From contig NZ_AFWJ01000274.1 of assembly GCF_000222685.1 (NCBI RefSeq), positions 1-33,870 of the forward strand: a stretch of DNA of 33,870 nucleotides, given 5' to 3'. The position numbers and the translations under genes were made by a program. Numbering within the stretch: the stretch's first letter is position 1; every line of letters begins with the position of its first letter. The stretch is from Vibrio nigripulchritudo ATCC 27043 (GTDB lineage Bacteria > Pseudomonadota > Gammaproteobacteria > Enterobacterales > Vibrionaceae). The notes under the pieces were generated by a model that was given only the letters and a program-made list of their open reading frames with translations, searched no databases and was not told the origin of the DNA. Below, piece after piece: positions 24,581 to 32,588 of this stretch.

Positions 24581-26889
24581 ATATTGTGTGTATAGGGGGT
24601 GGACCTGCCGGTCTTTACTTTGGTCTGTTAATGAAGCTGGAAAATCCAGACAACCGAATTGTGGTTATAGAGCGAAACCGCCCTTATGACACGTTTGGCT
24701 GGGGTGTGGTTTTCTCTGACGCGACTCTGGAAAACCTACAGCAAGCGGATCCCGTTTCAGCCAGTACGATTGAAGCTGAATTCAGTAAGTGGGAAGACAT
24801 AGACATCCACTTTAAAGATGAATCCATACGAAGCACCGGTCATGGTTTCATAGGAATTGGGCGCAAGAGATTACTCAACATTCTTCAAGCCCGATGCGAA
24901 GAACTTGGAGTCGAGCTTGTTTTCGAGACCAACGTCGAAAACGAAGCAGATATTGCAAGAGAGTACAACGCCGATTTAGTGATCGCTTCGGACGGTATAA
25001 ACAGTGCCATTCGCACCAAATACCAGTCGGAATTCCAGCCCGATATTGATGTAAGAAAGTGTCGCTTTGTCTGGTTAGGTACGGAAAAAATCTTTGATGC
25101 ATTTACTTTTCTTTTCGTCCCTACCGAATTTGGATGGTTTCAGGTACACGCCTATCAGTTTGAAGAAGGTCGCTCTACATTCATTGTCGAGACCACGGAT
25201 GAAACCTGGCAAAAAGCGGGCATAAACGAAATGAGCCAGGAAGAAGGTATTGCCTTTTGCGAGAAAATATTCGCCCCTTGGCTCGATGGTCACAAACTCA
25301 TATCCAATGCCACCCATCTACGAGGCAGCGCAATCTGGATTCAGTTCCCAAGGGTCATTTGCGATAACTGGGTGCACTGGATATCAGCGGATAACCGAGA
25401 AGTCCCCATCGTTTTGATGGGCGACGCCGCGCACACTGCGCACTTTTCCATTGGCTCTGGTACCAAACTGGCGTTAGAAGATGCGATTGAGCTAACACAG
25501 TGCTTAAAGCAGTCAGAGGCTGACCTGAAAGCGGGGTTGGAATCCTACAAACAAGTCAGGAATGTCGAAGTACTCAAAATCCAGAATGCCGCCAGAAATT
25601 CAACCGAATGGTTTGAAAACGTAAAACGCTACGCACACCTTTCACCCAAGCAGTTCGCCTATTCACTTCTGACAAGATCGCAGAGGATCTCCCATGAGAA
25701 CCTGAGATTACGCGACCCTAAATGGATTAATGACTACGAAAAATGGTTAAGCCAAAAACTGGGGAATACTCAAGACAGCAGTAGTGATATCCCTCTGTTC
25801 AATCCGTATCAGGTGCGAGGAGTCACGTTATCAAACCGCGTTGTGGTATCGCCTACTCTACTTTATAGCGCCCATCAGGGGATGCCCAATAACATGCACT
25901 TAACCCATCTGGGAGCGAGAGCTCTTGGAGGTGCTGGCTTAGTCATGACCGAAATGGTTGCCGTGTCGAATAACGCTCGCGTTACCCCAGGTTGCGCAGG
26001 TATTTGGAATGACGAGCAGAAAAATGAATGGAAAAAAGTCACCGATTTCGTTCACCAACAATCTTCTGCAAGTGTGGGAATCCAGCTTGGTCATGCAGGG
26101 AGACGGGGTTCAACGCAATTGGGTTGGGAAGATTACGATTACCCGCTTGAAGACGACAACTGGATGACCCTGTCGGCGTCTGCCATTCCTTATCATGAGA
26201 AGCTAAGCCCCGTACCGCGTGAGATGTCTGCAGAAGACATCGTTGTGGTCATCCAAGACTTTGTGGACGCAGCCAAAAGAGCCAACGAGGCAGGGTTTGA
26301 CTGGTTAGAACTTCAAGCGTCACAAGGCTATCTGCTGTCCAGTTTTATCTCACCAATTACCAATAAACGCACCGACCGATACGGCGGTTCGCTTACCAAT
26401 AGAATGCGTTTCCCAATTGAAGTGTTTACAGCCGTGAGGCAAATCTGGCCTGCCGACAAACCGATCTCAGTTCGCATTTCCGCTACCGACTGGCTTGAAG
26501 GTGGCACCACTGTTGATGATGCGGTCGAGATCTCTCGCATATTCAAACAGGCTGGTGCTGACATTATCGTGGTTTCATCGGGAGAAATCTCGCCTGACCA
26601 GAAGCCCGTCTATGGACGTATGTACCAAACCCCTATGTCAGACAGAATAAGAAATGAAGCGGACATTGCCACCATGGCTGTGGGCAACATTTCAGAAGCC
26701 GATCAAATCAACAGCATTATCGCATCGGGTCGAGCAGACCTCTGCGCGCTCGCCCGCCCGTTCATGCTTAACCCTCACTGGCTCATTGAAGAATGTAAAC
26801 GTATGAACTGGCCAATACCTCTGGTTTCACCCTACCTCGCTGCGTTACCGCAGGATAGGCGTGCTGCCCCTTCAATCAAAAAACAGTGA
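24577..26889 (+). CDS. Two-domain aryl-CoA (salicylyl-CoA/anthraniloyl-CoA) 5-hydroxylase with an old-yellow-enzyme domain
   Basis: The product is 770 residues. Residues 1-400 are a class A flavin monooxygenase: FAD loop GGGPAGLYFGLLMK, ERNRPYDTFGWGVVFSDAT, DGINSAIRT and the second FAD motif GDAAHTAHFSIGSG. Residues 405-765 are an NADH:flavin oxidoreductase (old yellow enzyme) domain, with HLTHLGARALGGAGLV, QLGHAGRRGST and TDRYGGSLTNRMRF. The architecture is that of 2-aminobenzoyl-CoA monooxygenase/reductase and salicylyl-CoA 5-hydroxylase. It would add a 5-hydroxyl to an ortho-substituted benzoyl-CoA. In the second domain the usual substrate-binding pair HxxHGY is QASQGY (Gln580, Gln583), and the PMCxYS motif is PTLLYS, so ring reduction is doubtful and simple hydroxylation more likely. 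Confidence 0.9.
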   Translation: MNIVCIGGGPAGLYFGLLMKLENPDNRIVVIERNRPYDTFGWGVVFSDATLENLQQADPVSASTIEAEFSKWEDIDIHFKDESIRSTGHGFIGIGRKRLLNILQARCEELGVELVFETNVENEADIAREYNADLVIASDGINSAIRTKYQSEFQPDIDVRKCRFVWLGTEKIFDAFTFLFVPTEFGWFQVHAYQFEEGRSTFIVETTDETWQKAGINEMSQEEGIAFCEKIFAPWLDGHKLISNATHLRGSAIWIQFPRVICDNWVHWISADNREVPIVLMGDAAHTAHFSIGSGTKLALEDAIELTQCLKQSEADLKAGLESYKQVRNVEVLKIQNAARNSTEWFENVKRYAHLSPKQFAYSLLTRSQRISHENLRLRDPKWINDYEKWLSQKLGNTQDSSSDIPLFNPYQVRGVTLSNRVVVSPTLLYSAHQGMPNNMHLTHLGARALGGAGLVMTEMVAVSNNARVTPGCAGIWNDEQKNEWKKVTDFVHQQSSASVGIQLGHAGRRGSTQLGWEDYDYPLEDDNWMTLSASAIPYHEKLSPVPREMSAEDIVVVIQDFVDAAKRANEAGFDWLELQASQGYLLSSFISPITNKRTDRYGGSLTNRMRFPIEVFTAVRQIWPADKPISVRISATDWLEGGTTVDDAVEISRIFKQAGADIIVVSSGEISPDQKPVYGRMYQTPMSDRIRNEADIATMAVGNISEADQINSIIASGRADLCALARPFMLNPHWLIEECKRMNWPIPLVSPYLAALPQDRRAAPSIKKQ

Positions 26890-26906
26890 AATTAAGGAGG
26901 ACGATC

Positions 26907-28040
26907 ATGTCCACTGAAAACTACGATGACTACATTGAAGATGTCGTTGGCAGAGCTAACGTCGCAGATACACCTGAACTGGTTTCCTATTACAAAGATC
27001 TGCAAGCACTTGATACCGGAGCATTATGGACTGTTGCCAACAAAATTGAACCATGGGAGCCAAAATCTGAATCGGTTCCAGTTCTCTGGCGCTATCAGGA
27101 TTTGAGAGACAAAGTGCTTAAATCAGCCGAACTGGTCACGCCTGAGCAAGCGGGTCGCAGGGTTGTTTACCTTAATAACCCCGGTCGACAGGACGTCGCG
27201 GCCGCTGTGGGATGGTTGTATTCAGGGCTTCAGGTTATGTTTCCTGGGGAAGCAGCGAGCGCGCACGCTCACTCTTCTTCTGCCCTGAGATTCATCATGG
27301 AAGGATCGGGCGCGTACACCATTGTTGATGGTCAGAAAATGATGCTAGGGGCAAACGACTTCGTGTTAACCCCCAATGGGACATGGCACGAGCACGGTGT
27401 TGAAGATTCTGGCACTCCTTGTATATGGCAAGACGGTCTGGATATTCCTTTGGTCAACGCATTTGAAGCTGGGTTTTATCAAGTGCATCCCGACCTCAAT
27501 CAGGCAATCACCCAACCTGTTGATCACTCGGTGGGCTTATGGAGCGGGCAAGCTCTTAGACCTCAAAATGTTCATTGGGACAAGCCTTACTCCCCCTTAT
27601 TCAAATACCAGTGGGCAACAACTTACGAGGCTCTGACTAAAATGGCCAGCGTCTCAGATGGCTCCCCATATGATGACATTCTCATGCATTACACCAACCC
27701 CGTCACCGGTGGTCACGTCATGAAAACTATGGGTGCAAGCATGCAATTGCTCCGACCTGGATTCAAAGGAAAAGCCCATAGGCATACGGGGAGTTACATC
27801 TACCACGTCGCTAAAGGTTCGGGGTATTCCGTCATCAACGGACAGCGGTTTGACTGGAAGGAACGAGATATATTCTGCGTACCGTCGTGGGCGTTTCATG
27901 AACACGTAAACCTGTCTGATTCCGACGACGCCTGCCTTTTCTGCTTTAACGATCTGCCAACCATTGAAGCACTCGGTTTGTACCGAGAGGAAAGTTTAGA
28001 AGAAAACAACGGCCACCAGCCTGTGTCCAACCCAAATTAA
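26907..28040 (+). CDS. Gentisate 1,2-dioxygenase-like double-cupin ring-cleavage enzyme
   Basis: The product is 377 residues from ATG at 26907, chosen for the AAGGAGGACGATC just upstream. It has two cupin domains. The N-terminal one has the iron ligands of ring-cleaving gentisate/salicylate dioxygenases: His120 and His122 in HAHSSSALRF and His161 in GTWHEHG, followed by WQDGLDIPLV. The second cupin (GKAHRHTGSYIYHV to WAFHEHV) is conserved in outline. The enzyme would cut between the carboxyl-bearing carbon and its ortho neighbour. Gentisate would give maleylpyruvate; 5-hydroxyanthranilate would give the corresponding amide. The family also includes 1-hydroxy-2-naphthoate and salicylate dioxygenases, so the exact substrate is open. 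Confidence 0.9.
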   Translation: MSTENYDDYIEDVVGRANVADTPELVSYYKDLQALDTGALWTVANKIEPWEPKSESVPVLWRYQDLRDKVLKSAELVTPEQAGRRVVYLNNPGRQDVAAAVGWLYSGLQVMFPGEAASAHAHSSSALRFIMEGSGAYTIVDGQKMMLGANDFVLTPNGTWHEHGVEDSGTPCIWQDGLDIPLVNAFEAGFYQVHPDLNQAITQPVDHSVGLWSGQALRPQNVHWDKPYSPLFKYQWATTYEALTKMASVSDGSPYDDILMHYTNPVTGGHVMKTMGASMQLLRPGFKGKAHRHTGSYIYHVAKGSGYSVINGQRFDWKERDIFCVPSWAFHEHVNLSDSDDACLFCFNDLPTIEALGLYREESLEENNGHQPVSNPN

Positions 28041-28053
28041 TAAGGAAATCATT

Positions 28054-28968
28054 ATGAGACTTGTCACTTTTAGACCTGATATTCAGTCAGAGTCCCGTTT
28101 AGGTGCCATCGTAGATAATATGGTCATTGACCTGTCGCACCTAGGGCACCATGACGGTAGTGCGCTGCCAAGCGACATGCTGGCTTTCATTGACATGGGA
28201 CCTAATGCCATCCAAATCGCCCGTTCACTCACTGAAAAATACCATAACAAATGGCCTTCAGGGACAAGCCTGCCACTGGAAAACGTCACGCTACTCGCGC
28301 CGATTCCTCGCCCGAGAAAAAACATTTTCGGCATTGGTCTTAACTACGTTGAACATGTTGCCGAATCCAGCCGCACATTAGATACCGATAAAGATCTACC
28401 CACTGAGCCTGTCATTTTTTCGAAACCCCCTACAACGGTCATTGGACCCGGTGATGCCATTGAGCATAACGCCAACATTACCCAGCAACTTGATTGGGAA
28501 GTAGAACTCGCCGTTGTAATGGGAACCCGAGCTAAAAAGGTGGCGAAAGAAGCGGCATTGAATCATGTATTCGGGTATAGCCTGATGATTGACATGAGCG
28601 CTCGTGACTGCCGACGCGCTGGGCAATGGATCTATTCAAAAGGACAGGACACCTTTGCGCCATTTGGTCCTTGTATTGTGACCGCGGATGAAATTCCCGA
28701 CCCTCAAAACCTCAACTTAAGCTTAAAAGTCAATAAAGAGACCAAGCAGAATTCCAATACTCGCCACATGTTGTTCAAAGTTGATGAACTCATTGAAGAC
28801 ATTAGCCAAGGCATAACGTTGGAACCTGGTGACATTATCGCGACAGGAACCCCGGAAGGCGTGGGTGCAGGAAGAGAACCTCAGGAATGGGTTTGGCCAG
28901 GAGATATCATCGAAGCTGAGCTGGAACACATTGGTTCCTTAAGACACCCTGTTGTATCAGCAAATTAG
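28054..28968 (+). CDS. Fumarylacetoacetate hydrolase-family acylpyruvate (maleylpyruvate-type) hydrolase
   Basis: The product is 304 residues starting 13 bases after the dioxygenase stop. The FAH fold is clear: GIGLNYVEHVAES, FSKPPTTVIGPGDAI, metal ligands Glu149 and Glu151 in LDWEVELAVVMG and Asp180 in LMIDMSARD, then GDIIATGTPEGVG. It hydrolyses the carbon-carbon bond of the ring-cleavage product to pyruvate plus maleate (or maleamate if nitrogen is retained). This glutathione-independent route agrees with the maleate isomerase two genes downstream and with the lack of a maleylpyruvate isomerase gene. Confidence 0.9.
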   Translation: MRLVTFRPDIQSESRLGAIVDNMVIDLSHLGHHDGSALPSDMLAFIDMGPNAIQIARSLTEKYHNKWPSGTSLPLENVTLLAPIPRPRKNIFGIGLNYVEHVAESSRTLDTDKDLPTEPVIFSKPPTTVIGPGDAIEHNANITQQLDWEVELAVVMGTRAKKVAKEAALNHVFGYSLMIDMSARDCRRAGQWIYSKGQDTFAPFGPCIVTADEIPDPQNLNLSLKVNKETKQNSNTRHMLFKVDELIEDISQGITLEPGDIIATGTPEGVGAGREPQEWVWPGDIIEAELEHIGSLRHPVVSAN

Positions 28969-28976
28969 GGGGATAC

Positions 28977-30014
28977 ATGGCAACGTTGAACTTGAATGTG
29001 TTCAAGGCAGCGGTGGTTCAAGCCGCCCCTGTCTTTCTAAATACTGATGCAACCGTGGATAAGGCATGTTTACTCATTGAAGAAGCCGCCGCTGAGGGAG
29101 CGCAACTTGTCGCGTTCCCAGAAGTCTTCATTCCAGGGTATCCCTACTGGAACTGGATAATGACCCCACCAGATGGCAGCCCCTGGTTTGAAAAGCTATG
29201 CAAATGTGCCATCGAAGTTCCGGGACCAGAAATACAAAAGATCGCCAACACTGCGGCACAGCATGGCATCAATGTGGTGATAGGCGTCAATGAGCGCAGC
29301 CCAGTTGGAGTCGGCACTTTGTACAACACGGTCGTGATCATTGATCACAATGGGCAAATCATTGGAAAGCATCGGAAGCTTGTGCCTACTTGGGCAGAAA
29401 AGCTGACTTGGGCACCTGGAGACGGATCTCAACTCAAAGTACATGACACCTCGGTTGGCCCGCTTGGCGCACTTGCCTGTGGGGAGAATACCAACACGTT
29501 AGCTCGGTTTGCCCTTTTAGCCCAAGGGGAGCTGATTCACGTGGCGAACTATATCGCCCTGCCAGTTGCGCCCTCTGACTACAACATGGCAGAAGCCATT
29601 CAGTTGCGTTCTGCGGCTCATTCCTTTGAGGGCAAGGTTTTCACGGCTGTGTCCTGTTCAACCATTTCACAGGAAATCATTGATGCCTTTAAAGAAACAC
29701 ACCCAGAATCGGAGGAATTACTCTCTAGAAAAAGCAGTGCTTTCAGTGGCTTTATAGGACCGGATGGAAGAGTTATTGGTGAGGCACTGATCGATGAAGA
29801 AGGGATTGTCTACGCTGAGATAGACTTGAACAAATGCATCCAACCCAGGCAAATGCATGATATTACGGGTCATTACAACCGCTTTGACGTATTCCAATTA
29901 AGCGTCAACCAACGACCAATACAACCAATCAGTACACATTCATCTGGTGAAGAATGTCCTGCCCTTGATCAAAACCCTGTCCAACCAACCAGCCTGCAGG
30001 AGAGAGAGCAATGA
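28977..30014 (+). CDS. Nitrilase-superfamily carbon-nitrogen hydrolase
   Basis: The product is 345 residues with AGGGGGATAC before ATG. The catalytic set is intact: Glu49 (AFPEVFIPGYP), Lys134 (GKHRKLVPTWAEK) and Cys168 in ACGENTNTLAR. The CGENTN pattern and PGYPYWNW are typical of true nitrilases (branch 1), which turn nitriles into acids and ammonia. About 35 polar residues at the C terminus (QPISTHSSGEE to the end) are probably disordered. It lies between the acylpyruvate hydrolase and maleate isomerase genes and its stop overlaps the isomerase ATG. That position would suit a maleamate amidase; otherwise it supplies the pathway from an aromatic nitrile. Sequence alone favours nitrilase chemistry, context favours the amidase. 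Confidence 0.85.
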   Translation: MATLNLNVFKAAVVQAAPVFLNTDATVDKACLLIEEAAAEGAQLVAFPEVFIPGYPYWNWIMTPPDGSPWFEKLCKCAIEVPGPEIQKIANTAAQHGINVVIGVNERSPVGVGTLYNTVVIIDHNGQIIGKHRKLVPTWAEKLTWAPGDGSQLKVHDTSVGPLGALACGENTNTLARFALLAQGELIHVANYIALPVAPSDYNMAEAIQLRSAAHSFEGKVFTAVSCSTISQEIIDAFKETHPESEELLSRKSSAFSGFIGPDGRVIGEALIDEEGIVYAEIDLNKCIQPRQMHDITGHYNRFDVFQLSVNQRPIQPISTHSSGEECPALDQNPVQPTSLQEREQ

Positions 30015-30766
30015 ATAAGCTGCAACAAATTCGAATTGGGCAAATTGTTCCATCTTCGAATATCACCATGGAAACCGAAGTGCCTGCAATTTTTAGAACA
30101 AGGGAGCATTTCCACCCGCAGAGGTTCACGTTCCATTCTTCACGCATGCGCATGAAAAAAGTCACCAAAGCTGAACTGGAAAAGATGGATAACGACAGCC
30201 TTCGATGTGCTCTTGAGCTCTCTGATGCCAAGGTCGATGTTATGGGATACGCCTGCTTAGTCGCCATTATGAGCATGGGGCTTGGGTATCACAGAAAATC
30301 TGAAAACCGGCTAAACGAAGTTGCCCGAAACAATGGTTCTGATTGCCCCATTGTGACCAGCGCAGGCGCACTTGTTGATGGATTAAAGGCTATAGGCGCA
30401 AAAAGAATTAGCCTGCTCGCTCCATACATGAAACCTTTAACAACTCTTGTTATTGATTACATAGAAAGTGAAGGAATTGAAGTCGTAGACAGCATTTCAC
30501 TGGAAATCTCCGATAACCTAGAAGTTGGCTCACAAGATCCCCGAGCACCCATCGATATTACCAAGCGGTTGAGAACGGATGTTGATGCACTGGTCGCATC
30601 TGCTTGTGTACAAATGCCTTCTTTGCCTTCGATTCAGCCGATTGAAGACAGGGTTGGTATTCCCGTTCTTTCTTCTTCCGTCGCTACAGCCTACAAAATG
30701 ATGAAAGCACTCAATATCGATACCCATGTTCCTGGCTATGGCGCACTGCTTTCTGGAAAGTACTGA
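30011..30766 (+). CDS. maiA: Maleate cis-trans isomerase MaiA
   Basis: The product is 251 residues in the Asp/Glu racemase superfamily. The N-terminal block RIGQIVPSSNITMETE, FTFHSSRMRMKKVT and YACLVAIMSMG is diagnostic of maleate isomerases. The two catalytic cysteines are Cys82 (YACLV) and Cys199 (SACVQMPSL). It converts maleate to fumarate, which enters the citric acid cycle. It is translationally coupled to the nitrilase-like gene (ATGA) and ends the ten-gene cluster at a strong terminator. The nicotinate-pathway homologue NicE has the same role after maleamate hydrolysis. Confidence 0.94.
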   Translation: MNKLQQIRIGQIVPSSNITMETEVPAIFRTREHFHPQRFTFHSSRMRMKKVTKAELEKMDNDSLRCALELSDAKVDVMGYACLVAIMSMGLGYHRKSENRLNEVARNNGSDCPIVTSAGALVDGLKAIGAKRISLLAPYMKPLTTLVIDYIESEGIEVVDSISLEISDNLEVGSQDPRAPIDITKRLRTDVDALVASACVQMPSLPSIQPIEDRVGIPVLSSSVATAYKMMKALNIDTHVPGYGALLSGKY

Positions 30767-30798
30767 TATTTGAAGGCTTTCGACACCGCCTTCTCTTT

Positions 30799-30830
30799 CT
30801 GCCTGACTTTTGCACATCAGGCAGTTTTTT
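30799..30830 (+). terminator. Rho-independent terminator of the aromatic catabolic cluster
   Basis: Stem CTGCCTGA (30799-30806) pairs with TCAGGCAG (30817-30824), 10-base loop, then a run of Ts. Confidence 0.88.
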
Positions 30831-30864
30831 TGTTTTTTGATTGCTGATTAGATTCCAACAAACG

Positions 30865-30890
30865 AAAAAGAAGCCTCGATGAGACTTCTT
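30865..30890 (-). terminator. Rho-independent terminator of the dpp-type operon
   Basis: On the minus strand AAGAAGTCTC pairs with GAGGCTTCTT (one T-G pair) around a 3-base loop and is followed by TTTCG. It faces the maiA terminator, insulating the convergent operons. Confidence 0.75.
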
Positions 30891-30907
30891 CTATTTTCAC
30901 CAATTTG

Positions 30908-31723
30908 TTATGCGCGCTTTTCTAGCCATTTCGGCTCAATTTCCGGCAAGGGAATGGCGTCTAAAAGTTCTTTAGTATATTCAGCTTTAGGATGAGAGAA
31001 CAGCTCTGCGCTCTGCTCCAGCTCAACAATTTCACCGTACTTCAACACCATGGTTCTGTCGCAGAGCCTTCTCACCACGGATAAGTCGTGACTGACAAAT
31101 GCCATGGTAAAATTGAGTTCTGCCCTTAGTGTTTCAAGAAGCGCGAGCACCTGTGCCTGGGAAGAAACATCTAACCCAGATAAAATTTCATCGGCTAAAA
31201 CGAACTTCGGTTCGAGTGCGATCGCCCGAGCAATTCCCACTCTTTGACGCTGCCCACCTGACAACTCATGCGGATATCGCCTTTTAAAGTCTATGGGTAG
31301 CCCCACCTTCTCCAATGCGGATGCAACGCGCAGATCCACCTGATCAAACCCGTGAAGTTTTAGCGGACCACCAATAATGGTTTCTATCCTGTGCCTCGGG
31401 TTGAGTGAAGACATAGGGTCTTGAAATATCATTTGAATTTGCGACCGCAAAGTACGTAATAAGCTCTCTGGCATATGGGTGATATCTTGATCATGATACC
31501 GAACACTGCCTTTCTTAATATTCAATAAACCAAGTAAGGCACGCCCTAGCGTGGATTTACCTGAGCCGGAGCCACCAACAATGCCTAAGATCTCCCCTTC
31601 ATAGATGTCAAAGTTGATTCCTTTAATGATGTCTATATCCGGGGCGTCTCCAAACAGTGGCTTGTTCATCAAATCAGGATAGCTCACCCACAAATCCCGA
31701 ACTTCATACAACTTTCGCATCAT
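30908..31723 (-). CDS. Peptide/oligopeptide-type ABC transporter ATP-binding protein, DppF-like
   Basis: The product is 271 residues from the first of two adjacent ATGs at 31723, preceded by AAGGAAAGG. Walker A is GGSGSGKST, the Q-loop lies in QMIFQDPMSSLNPR, the signature is LSGGQRQRVGIARA, and Walker B is FVLADE followed by ILSGLDVSS instead of the usual PVSALD; the catalytic Glu and the H-loop (FVSHDLSVV) are intact. It powers uptake with the paired DppD-like protein. The start overlaps the dppD-like 3' end by 20 bases. The substrate cannot be told from the ATPase. Confidence 0.92.
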   Translation of the reverse strand: MMRKLYEVRDLWVSYPDLMNKPLFGDAPDIDIIKGINFDIYEGEILGIVGGSGSGKSTLGRALLGLLNIKKGSVRYHDQDITHMPESLLRTLRSQIQMIFQDPMSSLNPRHRIETIIGGPLKLHGFDQVDLRVASALEKVGLPIDFKRRYPHELSGGQRQRVGIARAIALEPKFVLADEILSGLDVSSQAQVLALLETLRAELNFTMAFVSHDLSVVRRLCDRTMVLKYGEIVELEQSAELFSHPKAEYTKELLDAIPLPEIEPKWLEKRA

Positions 31724-32588
31724 GATTCCTTTCCTTACTTCCATTAATCACTTCCAATTTGGTCATTTGAATGACGCTGCTCGGAACGGGTTTCAAGCTT
31801 TGTTCCGGATGGGTGTACCTCGGTGTTGCTTCAAGAAGAGCGGAGGAATAAGGGTGCTGAGGTGCCTGAAAAAATGCTTCCACCTTTGCGGTTTCTAACA
31901 CTTTTCCTCCATATAGAACGGAAAGCGACTGACAAATTTTGGCAACGACACCCAAGTCATGGGTTACAAATAAAATGGTGGTTGAGTGTTGATGCTGAAG
32001 TTCTCTTATCAGACGTAAAATCTGTTTTTGAACCGTCACATCCAGCGCTGTTGTGGGCTCATCAGCCACAATCAGTTTAGGATTAGCAGCAAAAGCCGCT
32101 GCAATGAGCACTCTTTGCCTCATCCCCCCAGACAGTTCATGCGGGTAGCTTTTGATTACCCTATGAGGGTTAGGAATACCAACTTCTTCAAGCAGCATCA
32201 TCGCCCGCATATTGGCGTTTCGCTTCGACCACCCCAAAATATCAATCAGTTTGCTGGTAATTTGTGGACCAATTCTTCGGGATGGATTGAGAGCCGTAAG
32301 AGGATCTTGAGGAATCAGTGCCGTATTTTTCCCTATCCAGCGCCGACGTGCTTTTAAGTCGAGGTTTTGAAGTGACACACCATCTAACCGAATGTCTCCC
32401 TGACTTAACGACACGGCGCGTGGCAAAGTGCCTAACAAGGCTTTGCCTATCATGCTTTTCCCTGCACCACTTTCGCCAACTAATCCATGGACGGTTCCTT
32501 GTTCGACCTCGAAAGACACGTTTCTTAGCAGTGGAGTCTGGTCGGGAAGCGAGGCACATACACTGTTTAATTTTAAATAGCCGTTCAT
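31704..32588 (-). CDS. Peptide/oligopeptide-type ABC transporter ATP-binding protein, DppD-like
   Basis: The product is 294 residues. Walker A GESGAGKSM, Q-loop ALIPQDPLTALNPSRR, signature ELSGGMRQRVLIAAA, Walker B LIVADEPTTALD and H-loop FVTHDLGVVAK are all intact. The C-terminal HPYSSALLEATPR segment is the oligopeptide-family extension seen in DppD/OppD, but the iron-sulfur cysteines present in some DppD proteins are not apparent. Its ATG overlaps the dppC-like stop codon (ATGA). Confidence 0.92.
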   Translation of the reverse strand: MNGYLKLNSVCASLPDQTPLLRNVSFEVEQGTVHGLVGESGAGKSMIGKALLGTLPRAVSLSQGDIRLDGVSLQNLDLKARRRWIGKNTALIPQDPLTALNPSRRIGPQITSKLIDILGWSKRNANMRAMMLLEEVGIPNPHRVIKSYPHELSGGMRQRVLIAAAFAANPKLIVADEPTTALDVTVQKQILRLIRELQHQHSTTILFVTHDLGVVAKICQSLSVLYGGKVLETAKVEAFFQAPQHPYSSALLEATPRYTHPEQSLKPVPSSVIQMTKLEVINGSKERNHDAKVV

